Source: Chitinophagaceae bacterium
Lineage (GTDB): Bacteria; Bacteroidota; Bacteroidia; Chitinophagales; Chitinophagaceae
DNA length: 64,000 nt
NCBI GenBank assembly: GCA_017307755.1
Contig: JAFKGQ010000007.1
Span: 248,001 to 312,000, forward strand
Direction: 5' to 3'
Part shown: one piece after another, positions 26,238 to 35,048 of the stretch
Position numbering within the stretch: position 1 is the stretch's first letter
Layout: every line of letters begins with the position of its first letter
Made by a program: the position numbers and the translations under genes
The notes under the pieces: model-generated
Seen by the model: the letters and a program-made list of their open reading frames with translations, nothing else
The model's database searches: none
What the model was told of the DNA's origin: nothing

Positions 26238-26334
26238 GATGTAGTCCAGATGTAGTCTAACAAGCTTAAAATTAAGGTTTTTTGATCTGGTAGTAGTAGG
26301 GATGTAGTCGAATAATTTTTAGTAAGATGTAGTC
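26238..26334 (+). promoter_or_regulatory. Four direct repeats GATGTAGTC, candidate operators
   Basis: Exact copies of GATGTAGTC lie at 26238-26246, 26249-26257, 26301-26309 and 26326-26334, all on the plus strand. They sit between the regulator (start 26205) and SusC (start 26441). The spacings are 11, 52 and 25 nt; the first two are close to whole helical turns. I saw no other exact copy in the window. They are the best candidates for binding sites of the neighbouring LuxR-type HTH. The remaining sequence up to 26440 shows no clear TAnnTTTG box. Confidence 0.7.
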
Positions 26335-26440
26335 CTTCTACTTTTACGATACCCAATTCCCGACGGTAGACCCAGGCTAACGCCATACGGCATTATGGGG
26401 AAAATAGGGTCGCCGCCAACACATAAACTAAAACTTGCAT

Positions 26441-29400
26441 ATGAAAAGAACATTGACGCAGGTCCTTGTATCCTTCTTATTTTTATTATTAGGACTTCAT
26501 CTATCCACAAAAGCCCAAAACAGGGTAATCACAGGTAAAGTAGCAAATGACAAGAACGAGCCCCTGGCGGGAGCATCCGTTGTTGTAAAGCACAGACCCT
26601 CGACAGGTACTACTACCTCCGAGAGCGGCTTATTTAGCCTTACCGTGTCTTCCACCGACGATTCATTGAGTGTAACAGCCATTGGCTTTGAAAGTCAAAC
26701 AGTTGCTATTTCAAATGATCTTCAGATCAGACTTTCTCCCAACCGCCGGCAACTGGATGAGGTAGTTGTCATCGGTTATGGCACCCAAAAAAGGGCGGAC
26801 CTGACCGCCCCAATTACCACAGTAAACACCGAGAACATGCTGAAGCGTACCACGGCTACCCCCATGGAGGCGCTCCAGGGTAGCGTTCCTGGGGTACAGG
26901 TAGTGAGTGCCGGCGCTCCGGGCAAATCGCCCGACGTCCGGATACGAGGTGTGGGGTCTTTTAATAATGAAAGCCCCTTGTATGTGGTTGACGGAATGTT
27001 CGTCAACGATATTGGTTTTCTTAATCCCAATGACATCGCTGAGATGTCTGTCCTTAAAGATGCATCGGGGGCGGCCATTTATGGTGTGCGTGCGGCCAAT
27101 GGGGTCGTACTGATCACCACTAAAAAAGGAACCCTCAATATGAAAACCAGGGTTACCTACAATGGGTACGTCGGTTTTCAAACACCCACCCACCGGCTGA
27201 AAATGGCCAACGGGAAGGAATATCTCGCCTTTTCCCTGGGGCGGCAATCTGCGGGGGACAGCGGTACGGCCCTGCTTTCCTCTCAAAAATTCGGAGGCAG
27301 CGGTTTGAATCCCACCACGAGCACCGACTGGTATGATAAGTTACTGAGGAGCAGTGCATTAATAACCAATAATGGTATCGATCTGCAGGGAGGCAGTGAT
27401 AAGGTCACCTACTCTGCCGGCATCAACTATACTTATCAGAATGGCATTATGGAGGCCCTGAACAACTTCAAGAGATATAATATCCACCTCCAGGTGGAGA
27501 TAAAAGCGTATTCCTGGCTAAAAGTAGGTTTTACAACTCACCTCAATAACTCTACGACCTTTAACCCTACCAGTTCCGCCTTTTCGCAGGCATACACGGC
27601 TTCTCCTCTGTTCCCGGTGTATGACAGCAACAACGTCAACGCATCCCCCGTAAGATTTGCATCAGGTTCGGTAATTGGAAGGGGGGATGATGCCAACCCG
27701 GTAGCGACTGCCTATTATAATTACGACAGGGTGAAATCATTCCAGATATTACCTACCATCTATGCCGAAGCCGGTTTTTGGAATAATAAGATCACATTTC
27801 GTACCCAGCTGAGCCAGCTATATGGATCCCTGTCTGGAATTGTATATAGTCAACGGCGCAATCTGGGACCGGGCACAGATTTTACCCCTTCGCATTTAGA
27901 TTCCAGACAGGAGCGTAACACCAACTACATTATAGATAATCTGCTTACTTACAGGGATGGAAAAGGCCCCCATCACTGGACCCTCTTATTGGGACAGTCC
28001 ACCAGGGAAGAAAGGTGGAGGCAAACCAAGGTAGGAGCAGATGGCGTACCTAACATCGAAGAATCCTGGTATATAAGCCAGGGTACTACCACCCCCCCAA
28101 CTGAGGATGGCTCACGCAACGCTAATATATCCTACTTCACACGCGGCACTTATGATTTTGACAATAAATACCTGCTTACCGCCACCTTCCGTGCGGACGG
28201 CAGCTCGAAATACCAAACCAAATGGGGCTATTTTCCCTCGGTAGGTCTGGGTTGGGTTGTCAGCAGGGAAGATTTTATGAAAGATCAAAAGATCTTCGAC
28301 TTTTTAAAGCTGCGGGGAAGCTGGGGTAAACTGGGCAACGACGGAGTGACCCCCAATGCAGGTTATGCCATCGTCAACCAGGGGAATAATTACTCAGGCA
28401 TATTTGGCAGCACGGCAGGAGGGAATGGTCAGTATGTTCCGGGCTATACCGTAAACAGATTTTTTACGACGCTGGCCTGGGAAGTGGTGACTGAATGGGA
28501 TGGAGGCATCGACTTTGAAGTATTGAACAGGAGGTTAAAGGGATCTGTGGATTATTATAATCGCAAAACAAAAGGGACAGCATTAAATGCCCCCATACCA
28601 TTTAGCTACGGAACAATTTATGGCAACTGGGCCGACATGGTGAACAGCGGTTTTGATGTGGTATTGAACTGGCGTGATAGGATTGGCAATTGGGGTTACC
28701 AGATCGGAGGCAATTTATCCACGGTGAAAAACAAGGTCACCAGTTTAGGCAACAATCCCAGGATCACCAGCGGTTTCCCGGAATGGACGGCTGAATTCCC
28801 CAATCGCAGTGTGGTTGGGCAGCCTATCAACTATTTTTATGGCTACCAGTTTATTGGCGTGTACCAGACACAGGAGGAAATTGATAAGGACCCTATGGCT
28901 TCCAAGTACAATTTAACGGCCACAACAAAAATAGTTCCGGGATTCCCTAAATATAAGGACCAGAACGGCAATGGCATCCTGGATGAAGGTGATCGTGTCA
29001 ACATGGGAAGTTATATTCCAAAGTTCACGTACGGTTTCAACCTGGGGCTTGATTATAAAAATTTTGATCTCAGCATCGCTTTTCAGGGGGTCGCCGGAAA
29101 TAAAATACTCAATCTGAACCGTGGAAAGCTTTATAAGGCTTCTACTTCTCTTAACCTTGATGAAAAATTTGCCAACAGCCTTTGGACCGGTCCCGGCTCC
29201 ACCAACTCCTATCCTTCAGCTTATGCAATCGGACAAGGATGGTTTAAGGTGAGCAACTCGTTCTTTGTGGAAAGCGGCTCCTACCTGCGGATACAAAACA
29301 TACAGCTGGGTTATAATTTTAATGTAGGTAAGACATCCCCCATTGGTTTGCGTGTGTTTGCCACCGCCGACAGACCGTTCATCTTTACCAAGTACAATGG

Positions 29401-29515
29401 TTTTACGCCTGAGATCAATGTAAATAACTCGTTCGGTTATTCGGTGTATGGCTATGATGCCAATGTCTATCCCATTTCAGCAACCTATAGCCTGGGTGTA
29501 AGAGCTACTTTTTAA
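26441..29515 (+). CDS. SusC/RagA family TonB-linked transporter
   Basis: The protein has 1024 residues from the ATG at 26441 (a TTG two codons upstream is ignored). It shows a signal peptide (about 1-25), a carboxypeptidase-regulatory-like domain (about 27-105; ITGKVANDKNEPLAGASVVV), the junction LDEVVVIGYGTQKRADL, the plug (LQGSVPGVQVVS, YVVDGMFVNDIGF, SVLKDASGAAIYGVRAANG) and the barrel ending in VRATF. No STN domain is present, which agrees with control by the Y_Y_Y regulator and not by FecR. SusD follows 34 nt later. Confidence 0.96.
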   Translation: MKRTLTQVLVSFLFLLLGLHLSTKAQNRVITGKVANDKNEPLAGASVVVKHRPSTGTTTSESGLFSLTVSSTDDSLSVTAIGFESQTVAISNDLQIRLSPNRRQLDEVVVIGYGTQKRADLTAPITTVNTENMLKRTTATPMEALQGSVPGVQVVSAGAPGKSPDVRIRGVGSFNNESPLYVVDGMFVNDIGFLNPNDIAEMSVLKDASGAAIYGVRAANGVVLITTKKGTLNMKTRVTYNGYVGFQTPTHRLKMANGKEYLAFSLGRQSAGDSGTALLSSQKFGGSGLNPTTSTDWYDKLLRSSALITNNGIDLQGGSDKVTYSAGINYTYQNGIMEALNNFKRYNIHLQVEIKAYSWLKVGFTTHLNNSTTFNPTSSAFSQAYTASPLFPVYDSNNVNASPVRFASGSVIGRGDDANPVATAYYNYDRVKSFQILPTIYAEAGFWNNKITFRTQLSQLYGSLSGIVYSQRRNLGPGTDFTPSHLDSRQERNTNYIIDNLLTYRDGKGPHHWTLLLGQSTREERWRQTKVGADGVPNIEESWYISQGTTTPPTEDGSRNANISYFTRGTYDFDNKYLLTATFRADGSSKYQTKWGYFPSVGLGWVVSREDFMKDQKIFDFLKLRGSWGKLGNDGVTPNAGYAIVNQGNNYSGIFGSTAGGNGQYVPGYTVNRFFTTLAWEVVTEWDGGIDFEVLNRRLKGSVDYYNRKTKGTALNAPIPFSYGTIYGNWADMVNSGFDVVLNWRDRIGNWGYQIGGNLSTVKNKVTSLGNNPRITSGFPEWTAEFPNRSVVGQPINYFYGYQFIGVYQTQEEIDKDPMASKYNLTATTKIVPGFPKYKDQNGNGILDEGDRVNMGSYIPKFTYGFNLGLDYKNFDLSIAFQGVAGNKILNLNRGKLYKASTSLNLDEKFANSLWTGPGSTNSYPSAYAIGQGWFKVSNSFFVESGSYLRIQNIQLGYNFNVGKTSPIGLRVFATADRPFIFTKYNGFTPEINVNNSFGYSVYGYDANVYPISATYSLGVRATF

Positions 29516-29549
29516 ATAAATATCGTTAAGAACATAAAAAATATTGAGT

Positions 29550-31100
29550 ATGCAACAGTACATAAAAATAATAGCCTGGGTCCTCACCATTTCTATTTTG
29601 TCAGGCTGTTCCAGATTTTTAGACCGCCCGCAGGAAAACAAGGGGCAGCAAACCAAACTGGATTATACGAACCTATCGAATATGTACCAACCCGTGTCAG
29701 GGGTTTACAGAACCGCCGCCGGCGGCAGTTTTGCCAGGTGGATCATTGTTACCTTGACTACCATACGCAGTGATGATTCCTATCCGGGAAATGATGACGC
29801 CGGACAAGACGCCATCCACCATTTTCAGAATAATGTGTCGGTGAAGAGCTATTGGGGAGTCAATGATATGTGGGTCAACCTTTATGGAGTTGTGTTGGCA
29901 GCCAACAGTGCGCTGGCGGAGTTGGATCTATTTGCAAAGAACATACCGGCAAGTGATGCTGCCAATACACAGCTCCTTGCCCGGTATCGCGCCGAAGTGA
30001 AGTTTTTCAGAGCACTGGCCCATTTTTATATCAGCAGGCAATTTGGAGCCGTGCCGATACTTGGGCTGGAAAGCAACGATCCCGGCAATCTGGCCGGCGC
30101 AAAAAAGAGCAGCGTCGATAGCGTAAAAAAATATGTGATGGCTGAAATGGACACCTGCATCGCCAGCCTGGAAGATGCCCGGCCCAACCAGGCAACGCAT
30201 GTCGGAGGAGTAACCAAGTACACCGCGCTGATGTTAAAAGCCAAAGCCGCGATGGACCTTGCAGGCAATTCTCCTGGCAGCCCATACTGGGACGTGGTGC
30301 TGGATTGCACCAACCAGATCATCAACAGCAATAAGTTTGTCTTATTTGAGGATTATTACAATTTGTGGAAAAAAAAGGGCAAGCTTTGTAATGAATCTAT
30401 CCTGGAATTTCAATATTCGGATTTTGGGGCTCCGACAGGTGATATCGTAACCTCGGGCAACCCACCAGGAGAAATCTGGGGTAATTTCTTTCTCTTCCAG
30501 GGGCCGGCAAATACAAGGAACAACGTGATAACGGGCGCAGGTTGGATGCCCCCCGCAGATACAGTAGTTGGTTTCCTGAAAAAACGCGACGATTCTGTCC
30601 GGCTAAGAACAACTATACAATATTGTGGTATAAAAGGCGATCCCAACACCTATGCTGTTACGCCGGATGGCGATACCATTTCCGGCAATGGCATAGGGAC
30701 AAAGTATTTCAACGGCAAGTCGTATTTCCCTCAAAAGGATATGACCCCGGGAAGGGTGGATTATTATGGCGCCAATAATAATGTACGTATGTTCCGCTAT
30801 GCGGAAGTACTATTGATGAATGCCGAAGCAAAAATTCGTAAGGGGCAAAGCGGGGACGCTGAGATCAATGCGGTTCGCGACAGGGTACATCTTGCACCAC
30901 TGACAGGCGCAACTTTGGATCAATTGCTGGATGAGCGTCATGCGGAGTTTATCTGTGAGTGGTGGGGCGAGCGTTTTAATGATCTGGTGAGAACCGATAG
31001 GGCGGCTACTGAGCTGAAATATCTGGGCTTTCAAAAAGGCACAAGCGAATACCTCCCCATTCCGCAGGCTCAGGAAGATGTGAATTCAAACCTTAAATAG
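29550..31100 (+). CDS. SusD/RagB family lipoprotein
   Basis: The protein has 516 residues from the ATG at 29550, with a lipoprotein signal (lipobox ILSGC, Cys20). The family helices (LLARYRAEVKFFRALAHFYISRQFGAVPI) and the C-terminal signature (MFRYAEVLLMNAEAKIRKG, LLDERHAEFICEWWGERFNDLVRTDRA) are clear. It pairs with the upstream SusC. A strong hairpin starts 9 nt after its stop and may lower expression of the GH16 gene relative to SusCD. Confidence 0.95.
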   Translation: MQQYIKIIAWVLTISILSGCSRFLDRPQENKGQQTKLDYTNLSNMYQPVSGVYRTAAGGSFARWIIVTLTTIRSDDSYPGNDDAGQDAIHHFQNNVSVKSYWGVNDMWVNLYGVVLAANSALAELDLFAKNIPASDAANTQLLARYRAEVKFFRALAHFYISRQFGAVPILGLESNDPGNLAGAKKSSVDSVKKYVMAEMDTCIASLEDARPNQATHVGGVTKYTALMLKAKAAMDLAGNSPGSPYWDVVLDCTNQIINSNKFVLFEDYYNLWKKKGKLCNESILEFQYSDFGAPTGDIVTSGNPPGEIWGNFFLFQGPANTRNNVITGAGWMPPADTVVGFLKKRDDSVRLRTTIQYCGIKGDPNTYAVTPDGDTISGNGIGTKYFNGKSYFPQKDMTPGRVDYYGANNNVRMFRYAEVLLMNAEAKIRKGQSGDAEINAVRDRVHLAPLTGATLDQLLDERHAEFICEWWGERFNDLVRTDRAATELKYLGFQKGTSEYLPIPQAQEDVNSNLK

Positions 31101-31108
31101 TATATATA

Positions 31109-31138
31109 GCCCGGCGAAAAAATGATTTTTCGCCGGGC
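31109..31138 (+). terminator. Strong hairpin between SusD and GH16 genes
   Basis: A perfect 13-bp stem (GCCCGGCGAAAAA, loop ATGA, TTTTTCGCCGGGC) is followed by ATCTTTAAAATC. The T tract after the stem is short, so it may be a partial terminator or an mRNA stabiliser for SusCD. The GH16 start is 18 nt downstream. Confidence 0.65.
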
Positions 31139-31155
31139 ATCTTTAAAATCACATT

Positions 31156-31995
31156 ATGCATACTTCTGTACGATGGATTGCGCTCGCATGCAGCGGGCTG
31201 ACCTTCTCTTGCCTCACCATGAACAGCAACGCCCAAAACCGGACCGTTTTCTTTGACGATTTCACCGGCCAAAAACTGGACAGGAGCAAATGGAATGTGG
31301 AGATCACAGGCACTACCAACAACAACGAACAGCAGGCCTATGTGGATTCAGCAGCCACCATTTATATAGATCATGGCGTTCTCGTCATACAACCGAGATT
31401 TTCTCCGGGCTATAAGACACCGGAAGGAAAAACATTCGACTTTATTTCGGGCAGGATAAATACCCGCAAAAAATTCGAGTTCACCCATGGGCAGGCTTCA
31501 GCCCGGGTCCGCCTGACGGCAGGCGCCGGCCTCTGGCCCGCCTGGTGGCTACTGGGAAATGGCGACTGGCCGGATGCGGGTGAGATAGATATAATGGAAT
31601 ACATAGGCGAAAGTGACTGGGCGAGCGCAGCCGTACACGGTCCCGGCTATAGCGGGGAAACCCCTTTTGTCAACCGTCTCTATTTCCCCGGCAACAACAA
31701 CGTTACCCATTGGCACGTATATGCCGTGGATTGGACGCCGGATAGCCTCGTATTCAAATACGACGGAGTCCCCATGTTCAGAGTGACACGCGCCATGGTC
31801 GAACACTACGGGAAATGGGCCTATGACAACCCAGAATTCCTCGTTCTGAATTTCGCATTGGGAGGAGGATACCCAGTCAAGATTAATGGCGTAAAATCCC
31901 CTTATTTCGGTCTACCGGCTTCCACTGTAGAAGCCATCAAAAAGGGGCAATGCAAGCTCCTGGTGGACTGGGTGAAGGTGGAGAAAATTCCTTAA
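31156..31995 (+). CDS. GH16 family beta-glucanase (laminarinase-like)
   Basis: This 279-residue secreted glycoside hydrolase has a signal peptide (about 1-27). The jelly-roll GH16 domain starts at VFFDDFTGQKLDRSKWNVE and includes GLWPAWWLLGN. The catalytic motif EIDIME gives nucleophile Glu143, helper Asp145 and acid/base Glu148. The spacing ExDxxE (no bulge residue) fits the laminarinase branch less firmly than ExDxxxE, so beta-1,3(1,4)-glucan or beta-galactan are both possible. It follows SusC-SusD and should make the oligosaccharides they import. No further domains are present. Confidence 0.9.
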   Translation: MHTSVRWIALACSGLTFSCLTMNSNAQNRTVFFDDFTGQKLDRSKWNVEITGTTNNNEQQAYVDSAATIYIDHGVLVIQPRFSPGYKTPEGKTFDFISGRINTRKKFEFTHGQASARVRLTAGAGLWPAWWLLGNGDWPDAGEIDIMEYIGESDWASAAVHGPGYSGETPFVNRLYFPGNNNVTHWHVYAVDWTPDSLVFKYDGVPMFRVTRAMVEHYGKWAYDNPEFLVLNFALGGGYPVKINGVKSPYFGLPASTVEAIKKGQCKLLVDWVKVEKIP

Positions 31996-32018
31996 TTTCA
32001 CAGACAAACCTGTGAAAT
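31995..32018 (+). promoter_or_regulatory. Palindrome/hairpin covering the AraC start codon
   Basis: ATTTCACAG and CTGTGAAAT form a perfect 9-bp inverted repeat around ACAAAC. It starts on the last base of the GH16 stop and includes the first two bases of the AraC ATG. It can be an operator for the regulator or an RNA hairpin that hides the start codon. Confidence 0.6.
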
Positions 32019-32859
32019 GAACTACCAGCAAATACCGCCACCGGAAGCGCTAAGAACCTTCATCCGGTACTTCTTCATACTGGAAACAGACGATATCAAG
32101 GATCAGATCTATACATTCAGGACCGTTGCCGACGGTGGCCCGGGACTGCTGTTCCAACCCGAAGACAGAGGTTCCTATTACCAGAACTATAAGCAATTAC
32201 CCGGACTGTTTTTATACGGTCAGGTTACTACCAACGTAGAAACCAGTCTGAAAGGCAAGTTCAGCACCATCGGCATCGTCTTCTACCCCCATGTGCTAAA
32301 GACCATTTTTGGCATCGACGCGGGTGAGCTCACCGACACCTGTATGGACGTGGATCAGATGGCCCGGCAACAAGGCTTTTATTTAAACGAAATGCTGGGA
32401 GAGTGCAGGTCCAGCAGCGAAAAAATCGAGATACTCTCCTCTTATCTGCTATTCCTGGCAAAAAGGAATAATACCCTGACAGATACAAAGATGGAATACG
32501 CCTTATCCCGGATACTCCAGTCAAAAGGGAACATTTCCTTAAAAGAGTTGAATGACCAGCTCTGTCTGTCTGAAAGAAGCGTCGAACGTAAGTTTAAACA
32601 ATATGTAGGCCTCTCGCCAAAAATGTTCGCCCGGATCTGCCGCTTTCAGGCATCGTTGGATCAGATAAGGAACAACAAGTATTCCAAACTTTCCGATATC
32701 GCCTATGAAAATGAATATGCCGATCAGTCGCACCTGATACGCGCCTTTAAGGAGTTTGCCGGTGTCTCACCCAAACAAGCGATGTCCATTATGGAGAATA
32801 TTGCCGGTCTTACAATACAGGATAGTACGGTAGCAAGCTCCTCGTTCTTATATGTTTGA
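32017..32859 (+). CDS. AraC family transcriptional regulator
   Basis: The 280-residue protein has an N-terminal ligand-sensing domain of the DUF6597 type (about 5-130; PPPEALRTFIRYFFILETDD, GLFLYGQVTT) and a C-terminal pair of HTH motifs (about 160-265; ISLKELNDQLCLSERSVERKFKQYVGLSPK and LSDIAYENEYADQSHLIRAFKEFAGVSPKQ). It begins 21 nt after the GH16 stop, so it could be read through from the PUL, but a separate stress role is equally possible. The start codon lies in a hairpin. Confidence 0.92.
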   Translation: MNYQQIPPPEALRTFIRYFFILETDDIKDQIYTFRTVADGGPGLLFQPEDRGSYYQNYKQLPGLFLYGQVTTNVETSLKGKFSTIGIVFYPHVLKTIFGIDAGELTDTCMDVDQMARQQGFYLNEMLGECRSSSEKIEILSSYLLFLAKRNNTLTDTKMEYALSRILQSKGNISLKELNDQLCLSERSVERKFKQYVGLSPKMFARICRFQASLDQIRNNKYSKLSDIAYENEYADQSHLIRAFKEFAGVSPKQAMSIMENIAGLTIQDSTVASSSFLYV

Positions 32860-32880
32860 CCGCTCCTCCCCTTCTTCGAA

Positions 32881-33345
32881 TCACTTTCCATGCTGCCCCG
32901 GCTGGTAACTTCCTCCCTGGACCCTGAATGCAATATTGATCCGGTTATACGTATTGACGGTAGTCACCGCCATGGTCAGATCGATCAATTCCTCGTCCGA
33001 AAACTGCTCCCTCGCATCCGTATACACGTTATCCGGCACCTCACGGCCGGGGAGACTGGTGACCGCCTCGGCCCAGGCAAGCGCAGCCCTTTCTCTCTTC
33101 GTGTACAGGGCTGTTTCGCGCCATGCATCCAGCAGATACACCCGCTGCTCGGTTTCTCCTCCGGCCCGCAGATCCTTCGCATGCATATCGACACAATATG
33201 CGCAGCCATTGATCTGGGATGCCCTGAGATAAAGCAGGTCCAACAGTCTTTTTTCAACGGGGGAATTCGCAAGATAGCCGCTCATCGCATACATCGCCTT
33301 CATAGCTCCCTGACTTTTCTCGTAAAAATTCATTCTCTGTTCCAT
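32881..33345 (-). CDS. AhpD-like/carboxymuconolactone decarboxylase family protein
   Basis: This 154-residue protein has the all-helical AhpD fold with the redox motif Cys48-x-x-Cys51 followed by His55 (ASQINGCAYCVDMHAKDLR), typical of peroxidase-like members. The C-terminal half (DEELIDLTMAVTTVNTYNRINIAFRV) is also standard. It lies downstream of the ECF42 sigma gene but has its own copy of the promoter element found before the YciI-sigma operon. It is therefore probably a member of that sigma factor's regulon, with a role in peroxide or electrophile defence. Confidence 0.92.
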   Translation of the reverse strand: MEQRMNFYEKSQGAMKAMYAMSGYLANSPVEKRLLDLLYLRASQINGCAYCVDMHAKDLRAGGETEQRVYLLDAWRETALYTKRERAALAWAEAVTSLPGREVPDNVYTDAREQFSDEELIDLTMAVTTVNTYNRINIAFRVQGGSYQPGQHGK

Positions 33346-33361
33346 TTTGTTTTTTTGTTTA

Positions 33362-33385
33362 ATTGTTATTTTGTACTATAACAAT
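33362..33385 (-). promoter_or_regulatory. Palindrome in the AhpD leader
   Basis: ATTGTTAT and ATAACAAT are perfect 8-bp inverted arms around an 8-nt spacer. The block overlaps the downstream end of the ECF-type promoter element and ends 17 nt before the AhpD start. It may be an operator or a leader hairpin; it is not present before the YciI gene. Confidence 0.4.
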
Positions 33386-33409
33386 GACCGGGATGACCCG
33401 AATTGGACA
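33383..33409 (-). promoter_or_regulatory. ECF-type promoter of the AhpD gene
   Basis: On the minus strand this reads TGTCCAATTC, 5 nt, ATCCCGGTCATT. It is identical, including spacing, to the element before the YciI-sigma operon (22 of 22 fixed positions), while the 5-nt spacer differs (GGGTC against TTTTG on the minus strand). TGTC and GTC are 17 nt apart, as in ECF -35/-10 promoters. It lies 38 nt from the AhpD start. Confidence 0.72.
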
Positions 33410-33426
33410 AAATGGACAAACTTTTT

Positions 33427-34656
33427 TTAGGAAAGATTATCTATCATCTTCTGAATGCCTGTTCTTTCTGTTTCCGTCTTGGCTAAGGAATAAGCTTTTT
33501 GAAAATTGAGGGCGGCTTTTTTATTATCAAACCCCTTATAGAGCTCGCCCAGAAGAAGGTAGTAAAAGTGATTGTTCTCAAGTTTCAGTTTTTCCGCCTC
33601 TACCAGGGCCTCCTGTCGCCCGTTGGCCTTGTATAAGGCAAAAGTCCTGTTCAACGCCACACTGGGCGAATAATTCACCATCAGCAGCTGGTTATAAAGG
33701 CTCAGGATATTCTCCCATTTCTCCCTGGTGTCCGCTTTGATACAATGCCAGTAGGCGATCCTTGCCTCCAGATGATAGGAACTGATCTCTTCTCCCTCGG
33801 CCGAAAGATATAAGAAGTGCTTTCCCTGATCTATCAATTCCTGGTCCCATAATGCTTCATCCTGCTGTTCATAAAGGACAAAACCGTCCTCGCTCGTCTC
33901 CCGGGCGCCAAATCTGGAAGCATGAAAACACATAAGGGCTATCAGCGCATTGGTTTTAGGAAGATGGGTCTTTTCATATCCTGCCAGCATGAGTCCCAGA
34001 CGCAATGCTTCGATACAAAGCTCTTTCCGTAATATTTGATTTTGCGTTTTGGAATAATATCCTTCGCTAAAAAGGAGGTAAATGATATGCAGCACGTTGT
34101 CCAGCCGGCCGGCAATCTCATTTTCCGGGGGCAGCTGCATTTTTATCTTTTCTGTACGCAGTTTCTCCTTTGCTCTGAATAATCTTTTGTTGATTGTCTC
34201 TTTATTGGACAAAAAAGCCTCCGCGATCTCATCGATACCAAAGCCGCAAAGAATACGCAGGGCCAGCCCTATCTGTGCCTCACTGGCAATGGCCGGGTTA
34301 CAGACGGCAAAAAGCATTTGCAACTGGCTGTCCCTGATGTTCTGTTGCGAAAAGTCCGGCTCTTCGATCTCCTGGCTTTTCTCCTGACGGGCCACCAGTT
34401 CGGGAATGACCTTTTTTTCAAGTATCTTATTTCTTCTGAAATAATAAAGCGTCTTCTGTCTGGCTACGGCATAGAGCCACGCTGTGGGATTAGGCGGCAT
34501 CCCTTTGACACCCCAGGTTTCTGTGGCCTGTAGAAATGTTTCGCTGACGACGTCTTCGGCTATTTCAATATGCTCCAACCCAAAAAGGCTGCTGATAACA
34601 GCAACCATCTTGGAAAATTCCTGCTGGAATAACCGCTTTAAAAATTCTTTTTCCAT
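33427..34656 (-). CDS. ECF42-type RNA polymerase sigma factor with C-terminal TPR-like extension
   Basis: The protein has 409 residues, about twice a normal ECF factor. Sigma region 2 is at about 8-75 (EIAEDVVSETFLQATETW, PNPTAWLYAVARQKTLYYFRRN) and region 4 at about 120-175 (IALRILCGFGIDEIAEAFLSNKETINKRLFRAKEKLR). A long extension follows with DUF6596 (about 180-285; LYLLFSEGYY-like segment IYLLFSEGYYSK) and TPR-like helices to the end. In the ECF42 family this extension replaces the anti-sigma factor as the control element. It is 1 nt downstream of its YciI (DGPF) partner, the standard ECF42 context. Confidence 0.93.
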   Translation of the reverse strand: MEKEFLKRLFQQEFSKMVAVISSLFGLEHIEIAEDVVSETFLQATETWGVKGMPPNPTAWLYAVARQKTLYYFRRNKILEKKVIPELVARQEKSQEIEEPDFSQQNIRDSQLQMLFAVCNPAIASEAQIGLALRILCGFGIDEIAEAFLSNKETINKRLFRAKEKLRTEKIKMQLPPENEIAGRLDNVLHIIYLLFSEGYYSKTQNQILRKELCIEALRLGLMLAGYEKTHLPKTNALIALMCFHASRFGARETSEDGFVLYEQQDEALWDQELIDQGKHFLYLSAEGEEISSYHLEARIAYWHCIKADTREKWENILSLYNQLLMVNYSPSVALNRTFALYKANGRQEALVEAEKLKLENNHFYYLLLGELYKGFDNKKAALNFQKAYSLAKTETERTGIQKMIDNLS

Positions 34657-34657
34657 A

Positions 34658-35002
34658 TTATCCTATGATAGGACGGATCTCCACGGTGCCGTTGCTATCC
34701 AGTGCGGGACAGCCATGAGCCAGGGTGGTAGCTTCCTCAAGGCTATCGGCCTTGACAACGATAAAACTGCCCAGCATCTCCCTGATCTCGACAAAAGGAC
34801 CGTCCGTGATAACACCACCCGGCTTAAGAACCTTGCCTTCCAGGGCAAGCCGGTTGCCATTGCTGGCCATTCTTCCCTGAGCGGCAATGCCGCCCGCCCA
34901 ATCCTGCCATTTCTTGGCCAGGGCCTGGAACTCGGCAGGAGGAATTTTGCTGGGATCGATGTTGGACTGGGGAAATCGGAATAATAGCATGAATTCTTTC
35001 AT
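34658..35002 (-). CDS. YciI/DGPF-domain protein, ECF42 partner
   Basis: This 114-residue alpha-beta protein of the YciI-related superfamily has the sequence ITDGPFVEIREMLGSFIVVKADSLEEATTLAHGCPAL, which holds the DGPF motif. Such proteins are the constant neighbours of ECF42 sigma factors and their usual targets, but their biochemical role is not established. It is the first gene of the two-gene operon, and the ECF-type promoter element lies 47 nt upstream of its start. Confidence 0.94.
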   Translation of the reverse strand: MKEFMLLFRFPQSNIDPSKIPPAEFQALAKKWQDWAGGIAAQGRMASNGNRLALEGKVLKPGGVITDGPFVEIREMLGSFIVVKADSLEEATTLAHGCPALDSNGTVEIRPIIG

Positions 35003-35048
35003 CTTGTTTTCTTTAAATTTGAAGAAGAGCGTTTGTTTACACTCCTAT

